Below, piece by piece: positions 1 to 9,100 of a stretch of DNA of 10,576 nt. Under the pieces are notes generated by a model that was not told the origin of the DNA, searched no databases, and saw only the letters and a program-made list of their open reading frames with translations. Position numbers and translations under genes: made by a program. Every line of letters begins with the position of its first letter. Positions within the stretch are counted from its first letter, which is position 1. The stretch covers positions 1 through 10,576 of the forward strand of contig JAGRBM010000237.1 in assembly GCA_020434085.1 (NCBI GenBank), written 5' to 3'. Origin of the DNA: Chrysiogenia bacterium (lineage in GTDB: Bacteria > JAGRBM01).

Positions 1-156
1 CGGGTGAGCCTGAACACCGACAGCGCCCAGGGTGATGCAGCCAGCAACATTCCCTTCATTTCAGGAGATGGCCGTTATATCACGTTCCATTCCGCAGCGA
101 GCAATTTGGTGGTGCCCACTGCAAACGGATTCATTGATGTTTTCCGTGCGCCCAAC
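1..156 (+). other. Last blade of an upstream beta-propeller (partial)
   Basis: The fragment opens with an R-V-S-L strand, then a PD40-type blade core S-G-D-G-R-Y-I-T-F at 61-87, followed by A-S-N-L-V and the loop A-N-G-F-I-D-V-F. It ends in A-P-N and runs straight into an Ig-like array. Blade 7 of P1, P2 and P3 has the same ending (N-G-x-x-D, then P-N, with no V-R-D-R-x-T-G strand). This is therefore very probably blade 7 of a propeller that starts upstream of the window. It shows that the propeller-plus-Ig unit continues to the N-terminal side. Confidence 0.85.
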
Positions 157-3100
157 CCGCTGCTTGGGCCGTACCAGCTCGGCTACGATGTCTTCCCGCC
201 GAATATGGTCGATGAAGGCGCGGTCTGGCCGACCTTTACCGTTGAGATCCAGGACCTCGACGGCAACGTCATTCCCAATGCAACCAACTGCGTGACGCTC
301 TCTCTGGATGTCGGTGCCAGCTCCACGCTTCTGGGCACGACCACAAAGTGTGCCGAGAACGGCATCGCGGAATTCACGGACATCAGTTACAACGTCGCCG
401 AACCGATTACGATTGTTCTGACTTCGGGCTCGCTTCAGGAACCGATGCCGCGCTTCGGCCTGACGGTCGATCCGCTGGTGCCGTTCAATCTGGCGTTCAC
501 CCATGGTCCGCCCTCTGTCATCAGCGAGTACCAGACCATTCCGGCGATCGTCGTCGAAGTTCAGACGGCAAGCGGAACCCGGATCGGTTCGGACAATGGC
601 ACGATCGTGACGCTGTCCGGTCCGGCGGAGTTGCAGGGAACGCTCATGCGGACGGTTGTCGGCGGCGTCGCAGTATTCGACGACCTCGTCTATGTCCCGA
701 GCGCAAAACTGACGGTCGGCACAAGTTTCATGGTGACGGTGGACGATCCCGCGCCCGATATCATGCCTCCCGACCTGAACGCCGACACGGCAACAATCAA
801 TGTCGAGCCCACCGTATATTCGGGCATCGAAGTCGCCCTTGCCAGTGTCGACTCGGCTGAGGCGCTGGCCAACAATGCCAGCAACGGTGACGTGAGCCTT
901 TCGGTGGATGGTCGCTTTGTGGCCTTCACCTCGCGGGCGGGCAATCTGGTGGCCGGCGATACCAACGGCGCGATCGATGTGTTTGTGCGCGACCGCTTCA
1001 ACGGCACGACCGAACGTGTGAGCCTGCCGCCCGCCGGCGGCCAGTTCTCCAACCTGGGGACCGATCCCGGCGCTGAGATTTCGGGCAACGGTCGCTACGT
1101 CGTCTTCCGTGACATCACGACGGGCCAGATCTATCGGCGCGACCGCCTGATGGCGGTGACGGAGGCGGTGAGCCTCAACGTCGGTGGCAACAACGTGGCC
1201 GGCGTGAGCAAGGCCGATGTATCCTTCGATGGGCGCTACATTGCGTTTGCCGGCGATACCGTGGGCAACGTGTACGTGCGCGACATGTTGCTCGGTGAAA
1301 CCCAGGAAATGAGTATCACCAATGCCGGTGATCCCGGTGCCTGCGGATGCGGTTCCAGCGACGCGCACGTGCGCATCACGCCCGATGGTCGCCAGGTGGT
1401 CTTCAGCAATTCCGACACGAACCTGGTTGCCGGTGCGACCGGCGGTGTGTTCGTTCACGATCGCGACGTCTCGAACGACGGCGTGTTCGATGAACTCGGC
1501 GACATCTCGACCACGCTTGTCGTGGGTGACCAGAGCGACGAATTCAGTATCAGTGACGACGGGCGCCACATCGTCTATCTCGATTCCGGAAGCGTCTACA
1601 TCCTCAACCGTGACATCGGCGATACCGGGCTCTTCGACCAGCCCGGCAACATTGCGCGTATCGATATCAGCGCGCTCATCGGCACGACCGACATGTCGGA
1701 CTTCGTCCTCTCGGGCGGCGGCCGCTTCCTCGCGTTCGTGACGAATACGAATCTCGATCCGGTCGATCCAATCAACTCCCAGGATATCTATGTCCTCGAT
1801 CGCGACGTGTCCGAAGACGGCGTGTTCGATGATGCCAGCGATTTCGATGTCGCACTGGCCAGCGTGACCCGGACGGGCGCGCGTCCGGCCACGACGACGC
1901 AGGGCAACTTGGCGCCGGCCATTTCTTCGGATGGCCGCTACATCGGTTTTGAGACCGAGGTCGCCACGCTGGTAAGCGGCGACACCAACGGTGTCAGCGA
2001 TATCGCCGTCGTACCCAACCCGTTGCTTCCGGCGAAGCTGGCCTTTGGCGTGCGTCCGCCGACGACTGTGCCGGAGGGTGTCAACTGGCCGCCCTTTACC
2101 GTGGCCGTTCAGAATCCATTCGGAGCCGTTTTGACCGACGAAGTCGCCGATGTCCGCGTCAGTCTGCAGACTGGCACCGGCAACCTGCGTGAGGGCGGTG
2201 TCAACTGCCCGGGCGTGGATTGCGCGAAGACTACGGTCGACGGCGTCGCCACCTTCGGCGACATCAGCTACGACACCTTCGAGTCGATCGAGATCAACGT
2301 CGATTCGGGCCTTCTTTTCCCGATCCTGCCCCCGCGTCTGGGAACGCAGGTATCCGTCACGGAATGTAATGCGGCGGCGCAGATGAATGCCGCGCAGCTC
2401 CAGTTCCGCGCGGGCGATGCGCCCGATCCGATGCAGCAGGCCGGTCAGGTCTGGCAGTCTGTCAGTGCCGGTAACATCGTGGTTGAAATGCTCAACTGCG
2501 CGGGGAACCCCGTGTACGACATGGACCGTCCGGTCACCTTCCAGCTCACCAGCGCCAGTGGCACGCTGCTTGGCACCGTTACGCAAACAGCGATCGACAA
2601 CGCCGGAACCGGCGAAGCCACGTTCGACGATCTGCTCTACAACGTGGCAGAGGACGTCTACTTCAACGTGACCTCTCCGGGTCTGACGCCGATTTTCGGC
2701 CAGATGGTGACCGTGGACGTGGGACCGCCGGCACAAATCGTGTTCGGTACACCTCCTTCGGCCAATGGTCTGGTGGGCACGACGCTCGATACCTTCACCG
2801 TTGAAGTCCAGGATTCGGTCGGAAACATCATTGAGTCGGCGGCCGACCAAATTGACATCGTCCAGACGAGCCCCGCGTCGCCCAACGGTACGTTTACCGG
2901 TTCGACCAGCGTTGTTACGAACATGGGTGTCGCGACCTTCGATGATATTTCCTATACCTATGGCGAGGTGGTGGGCTTCAGTGTGACGCATCCCTCGCTT
3001 CCCGACATCACCGGTGTGTCCATCAGCTTCGTCGGTCCGCCGGTCAAGCTGGTGTTCCGCGATGCGCCGCGGGCGCAGGAAATCGTAGGCATTTCCTGGC

Positions 3101-6100
3101 GCGCCTTTACGGTCGAGGTGCAGGACTTCTTCGGCAACCTGATCCTGGATGCCCAGAACCAGGTGAGCCTGCAACTCGACAGTGGCACCGGACAATTTGA
3201 TTCCCAGAGCAGCACCGTGCCCCAGGTCGGTATCGCGAATTTCACCAGCGTGCGTTACACGGCAACCGAGCCGATCGAATTCTCCGTGACCGCTCCGGGC
3301 CTGATCCCGATTACGGGCGTCATGGTCAACGTGGTCGGTCCGCCGGTTCGCTACCGAATCACGCCGAGTAATCCCTTCCCGCTCACCGAGACCGCGGGTG
3401 AGGACTGGACCTCCCTGACAATTCAGCTCGAAGACGCTTCGGGCCAGACCGTGGACGTCATCGAGTCACCCGATTTCCTTCGTGTGGAGCTGTTCGACAA
3501 TACCGGTGATCTGTTTCTGGACAACAACACAAATGTTGCAAACAGTTTCGAGACTGACTTTGTCGGTGGTTCGGTTGTACTCGACAATCTGAGTTACCGC
3601 GTTGCCGAGCGCATCTTCATGCGCCTGACCAGTGTGGTGGGCTCGAGCTCCGGTCAGTTGATTCTCGACAACCTGCCCGTAGATGTGCGTAATGCGCCCG
3701 CGCAGGTGATGACAATCGTGCAGCAGCCGCCTGCGGAAACGGCGCGGGGTTCGACCATCGGCGCCATTGGTCTGGAACTGCGCGATCAGTTCAACAATAT
3801 TGCGATTGACGACAACTCCACCGTTGTCGAGGCGCAGCTTGGGCTGGGCAGTGGATCGCTCATGGGCTCCCTTCTGCGCACGGCGCAGAATGGTTACGTC
3901 GTATTCAACGATCTTTCCTACGACGCTGGCGATGTGTTTGACATATCGCTGACGGCCGATAACCCGAGTGTCGGTGCCGTCGTGACACGTTCGAGCCGGT
4001 CGACAACTCTCGTCGATCCGGGACTTCAGACATTCGTGTCGAGCTTTACTGCGGTCCAGCCCCAGAGGGATCTCGATAATGACGGCAATCTGGACTACGA
4101 AACCGGTGACGGCCTCAGCACGGCGCCGGCACTCTCCGCCGATGGCCGTTTTGTCGCCTTTGAATCCGTGGCGCAGAACATCCTTCTGACCACCAGCGGA
4201 TTCCGAACGACGATGCTGCACGATTATGCAGTAGATCCCTTCGGTGCCCAGTTCCTCGGCTCCCAGTTCGGCGTGGTTTCGGCCCAGACCGGGTTCAACG
4301 TCCGTGGTTCGGGCGCGAACGTCGACCTCTCGGAGGACGGGGGATACATGGCGTTCGAGACCGAGGCGCAACTGACATTTCTCAACTTCTTCGGCACATC
4401 GAGTCTGGTTGACACCAATGGCGTCAAAGATATTTACGTCTACGACATCTTTGCCCCCGTCAGTCCGACGGATGTTGCCGGGCAGAGCGTGCTCGCAAGC
4501 CGGCGCACCGATGATGCACTGGCAGACGACGAGAGCACCAACCCGGCGCTCTCTCCCGACGGTTCATGGGTTGTCTTCGAGAGCAAGGCAACCAACCTGA
4601 TGGAGCCGGTCGAGACGGTCATCGGAGTCGGTGACGGTGTGCAGACAGACTTCAGCGGCGCTGTGGTCGGTGTTTCCCCGGTCGATTCCCGGGCTTCCGG
4701 CAATGTCTATTTGCGTTATTTCACTGCAAGCGGTGAGTATTCCTGCACGAATCCCGCCTCACTCAGCAGCCTGCTTGAATGCACCGATGGCGGGACTGGC
4801 GTATTTGATTTCAACACCGGTACCTTCACTTCGCTCAATCTCGGCGTGCCGCCGCTCGCGGGCGCTGATCTAGAAGCCCGTGTGCAGCCGCTGGACGCAA
4901 ACGGTTTTGCCGATCTGTATGCGCACGACATGGTCAATGAGCGTACCTTCCGCCTGACCCAGGCCATGGGTGGCGGTGATGCTGACGGTCGCAGCCTCAA
5001 CCCCCATGTTTCCCTGCGCGGACGCTATGTAGTGTTTGAGTCTGATGCGACCAACCTCGTGCCCAATGACGACGAGGGCAACCGCGACGTCTTCCTTCTT
5101 GACCGCGATCCTGACGGCAACGCGGTGCTGGACGAAGGAAACAGCACGGTCACGCGTCTGAGCGCGGAGCCGGCGATGACTGCCAATGGCGGCGACGGCG
5201 ACAGCTTCAATGCGAAGATCTCCAACGACGGGATGACGGTTGTCTTTGACTCCACTGCAGAGAACCTGGTGGCGGGCGACGCCGGCGACGGCTTTGCCCA
5301 GCGTGATGTCTTCATGGTGGATCTGAGCGGTCTGCCCGCATTTACCATCACCCGCGTAAGTGTGAGTACGATGGGCGCGGTTGGTGATGCCGACAGCCTG
5401 AAGCCCGATATTTCAGCAAACGGGCGCTACGTCGCCTTCGAGTCGACGGCGACGACCCTCCTCGATGCCGGCGCCGACACCAACGGCGTCAGCGATATCT
5501 TCGTCCGGGACCTCGCTTCAGGAATCACCGCGATCGCGAGCCTGGATCGGTCCATGGCGCTCTCGAACGCCGCCAGTACCGACGCCGCGATTTCCCCGAA
5601 TGGGCGTCGCGTGGCCTATGCTTCGGCCGCGACGAACATTTCCTATGACCAAATTGTCGTTTCGAACAACCTCACATCCATTTTCGACATAAACGGCATC
5701 AAGGATGTCTTCTCGTCTCCGAACCCGCTGGGTGGTCCCTACGAGCTTGCGTTCGTTGACGCGCCGGAGGCCAGTTACACCGCCGGCGAGACCTGGACCA
5801 GCGGCGGCGGCCCCATCACGGTGCAGCTCCTGGATACGCTGGGTGCGCCTGCTACCGACACGGGGGTTCCCGTTACGATTGCAATCACGAGTGCGCCGAT
5901 GGGGGCCGGGCCGCTGCTCGGTACGGTTACCCGAACAACCGTCAACGGCGTGGCGACCTTCGATGATCTCTCGTTCGAGACGGCCGGCGCCATTACCGCG
6001 CAGGCTTCCTCGAACCTCCTTCTCCCGGTCAGTGCGCCGATTACGATTAACCATGATGCGGCTGTTGCGTTGCGCATGGCTGACATCCCCGAGCCAACTG

Positions 6101-9100
6101 CGACTGCGGGCGTGAACTGGATCGGCGACGACCTGGGCGGCAATGTGCTGATCGAAGTGATCGATCAGTTCGGCAACCGCGCGACTAGTGACAACGCGAC
6201 GATGGTGCAGCTCAGCGTTGCGAGCGGCACGGATTCATCCCTCATGGGGACGCGGACGCGCACCGTCGTGGCCGGCCTTGCAAGCTTCGACGACATCAAC
6301 CACGAACGCGCGGAAACCATTACTGTTGCTTTTGACGATGTGGGCGCCACGCTCGATACTTCTCTGACACAAAACGTATCGGTGGTGGTTGCTCCGGCAG
6401 CCCCGGTGCGGGTGGGCTTCTCAGTAGGGGCCATGATTACGCTGCAGAAGGCCGGCGTGCAATGGGATGCGTTCAGCGTTGAAATTCAGGACGCCTTTGG
6501 CAATCTGGTGGTCGGTCAGCCCGACACGCTGGTGAGCGTCACGCTTGATTCCGGTATGTGCACAACCGGCGGAATCATTCTGGGCACATCGCAGCGCATT
6601 GCCGTCAATGGCATCGCGACGTTCAATAACATCGAGTGCCGAATTGCAGAGACGCTGGTTCTTTCGGCGAATGACATCAGTGGCGGCGGTCTGGCCTCCA
6701 GCCTCAGCCCGAACATTGTGGTGGCTCCGAACTCCGCGGCGGGTGTCGTCTACATCACGCCGCCGGCATCGCCGCAGGTCGTGGGTGTTCCCATCGCGCC
6801 TGCCATTCAGGTGCAGGCGGTCGATGTATATGGGAACATTGTTCCCGACGCGAACAATCTGGTGGCAACCGGCATTGTTACGGGAACCTCGACTCTTACG
6901 GGCACGCTCATTCGGAGCACTGTGGACGGGACGCTTGTTCCCGACGGAACCGCGGAATTCGACGACCTGGTCTATGACATCGCCGAGACGGTGGTGATCG
7001 GGACCGAATTCGGTGGCGGCCTTCCTGCAAGCCCCAGCCTGCAGACGACGGTGACGTTCCTGCCTGCCGCGGCCGATCGCCTGTCGATCAGTGCCAATCT
7101 ACTCGACGACGATGGCCCCGCGAGCCTGCAGACCGCCGGCGTCGCGTGGGACGATCTTGACGATGATATGCACAGCTTTGGCCAGACCGCAACGAAGATC
7201 GGCAATCCGATCAGGATCCGGGTTGTGGATGCTTTCGGGAATGTCACGGACCCCGGTCCTGCCAATGTGACGGCATCGATCGATACCGGCGCGGGCGATA
7301 CCTGCCCTGGCGGGCTTCAGGGAACCCTGACGCAGCCGGTTGTGAATGGCGTTGCAACCTTCGACGACCTCCGCTGCGATACGGTGGGCACTTACGCCAT
7401 CGATTTCGTGGGTGACGTGGCCCCGATTGATACGAACACCCTTCAGGACATCATGGTGAGCGTGCAGCCCAACCAGGGGGCGCAGGTCGCCTTCGTTCCC
7501 AACGAAGGACTTCGCGTTTCGGAAGTCGCCGGGCAGCCCTGGAGCCGTGACGGCACGCCGGGCAACGGCGTGCGCGTGCGCATCCTGGACGCCTATGGGA
7601 ACCAGACGACCGCAAATTCGTCCTTTATAGTGACCGCGAGCGTCGTGGGTGGGGCAGGCGTCCTGTTTGGTACCCTGACAGCCGATCCGGTGAATGGCTT
7701 CGCGGAGTTCGACGACCTTCGTTACAACGTGGCCGAAGACATTCTGGTCAACTTCGCGATTACAACCGGAACCCCGGCCAGCGCGACCCTGACCATTTTG
7801 CCGGCCGGGCCCGATCATCTGGCGTTCGCCAAATCGCCGCCCAGTGTAACGCAGCAGAACACGGTGATGAGCTACTTTACCGTGCAGCTCATCGACGAGT
7901 TCGACAACCTGATTACGACCGACAGCGCCTCGATGATCGAGCTGACACTCGGCACGGGCACCGGCAACATCTCGGGTACCACGACGCGGCAGCTCGAAGA
8001 GGGTGTCGCAACTTTCAACGACATCGTTCACGACACCGTTGAGCAGATCGATCTGCAGTTCCGTGAAACGACCGACAGCATTCCGCCGCTCAATTCCGGT
8101 AATATCAACGTGCGCGTGGGCCCCGGCCTGCAGGAAGCCATCGTTAACGCCACCTTCGGCGGCGATTCGGGCAGTGAGTTGCCGTCCATCTCCTATGACG
8201 GTCGCTTCACCGCCTTCTCCTCGCTTGCCGGAAACCTGGCAGGCGGAAGCACCTTCCGGGATATATTCGTGCGGGACCGTATCGCGGGTGCGACGGAGCG
8301 CATCAACATCCCTGAATTCTTTGTTGCTGATGGATCGAGTACGACGCCTGATATCTCGGCCGACGGCCGGTACGTTGTCTACGAATCCGACGCGACGACC
8401 CTGATCGCTGCAAACACCGACACCAACGCACGCCGCGACGTGTTCATTCGTGACCGCGTGCTTGCAACCACCACGCGCGTGAGCCGTTCAACCAATGGCC
8501 TGCAGGGCAATGGAGCCAGCCAGGCCGCGAGCGTCTCCGGCGACGGTCGCTACATCGCCTTTGAGTCGTCCTCGACGAACTTCCTTGATCCGATTGAGGG
8601 TGTGCTCGCCGTCGGTGACGGCACCACCACTGATTTCGGTGGCAGCGCCAGCGGAGTTTTCCCGGTCATCGTGAAGAACGGCAACGTGCAGCTTCGTTAT
8701 GAAACCGCCGAAGGCGTGAAGACCTGTACGAACTCGGATGCGGTTGTACTGACCAACATCATCTGTGACGATGGCGGCACCGGCACGTTCGATTTCAATA
8801 CCGGCATCTTTACCACGCTGGATCTGGGCGTCGCGCCCAGCGCCGCCGCGGACATCGAGTTCGCGCTCAAGCGCCTCGACACCAACAATGCCTGGGACGT
8901 TTTCGTCCATGATCAGGTGACGGGCGTGACGCGCCGCATGAGCGTCGTGACGCTCACGGGCGCCGAATCGGCCCTCAACCAGAGCAGCTACGACCCCGAC
9001 CTCTCGGCCACCGGTCGCTACGTCGCTTTTGAATCCGACGCCGACCTGCTCGGCGGCGCCGATCCCACCGGCCGCGACATCTACGTCGCCGACCGCGACA

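Larger units (their letters stand above)
4021..5724 (+). other. Propeller P2: seven-bladed PD40/TolB-like propeller with a nested domain
   Basis: Blade cores begin at 4135, 4330, 4552, 5011, 5221, 5413 and 5593: seven again. The propeller covers 568 residues, or about 474 without the 94-residue insert in blade 3. The entry strand is G-L-Q-T-F-V-S-S-F-T, followed by an acidic calcium-loop-like stretch at 4069-4113. Blade 1 has lost the D-x-N-G loop (T-T-S-G-F-R-T-T). Blade 2 keeps it (V-D-T-N-G-V-K-D-I-Y-V-Y-D), but the blade 1 to 2 connection is longer than in P1 or P3. Blade 4 has a D-R-D-P-D-G-N-A-V-L-D-E hairpin at 5101. Blade 7 ends D-I-N-G-I-K-D-V-F-S-S-P-N and passes into Ig array C. 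Confidence 0.87.

Noticed and set aside
1322-1741. Short + strand frames such as 32-295, 348-860, 1322-1741, 6545-6997 and 8003-8404
   Set aside because: They are out of frame with the continuous repeat protein and have Ser/Arg/Pro-rich or otherwise low-complexity translations typical of shadow frames.
811-2019. Identification as the periplasmic Tol-Pal protein TolB
   Set aside because: Only the blade type is shared. TolB is a single propeller with an N-terminal domain of about 430 residues in total, whereas this is one of several propellers in a giant chain.
61-3195. Antisense reading frame of 1,044 codons
   Set aside because: It is in exact codon register with the sense gene and is explained by missing TTA, CTA and TCA codons. 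Its translation is rich in Arg, His and Asp with no recognisable domain, while the sense strand has clear repeats throughout.
4609-4890. Prophage or phage tail gene suggested by the nested domain
   Set aside because: The domain lies in frame inside a propeller blade and recurs at the same site in P3. No other phage-like sequence is present.
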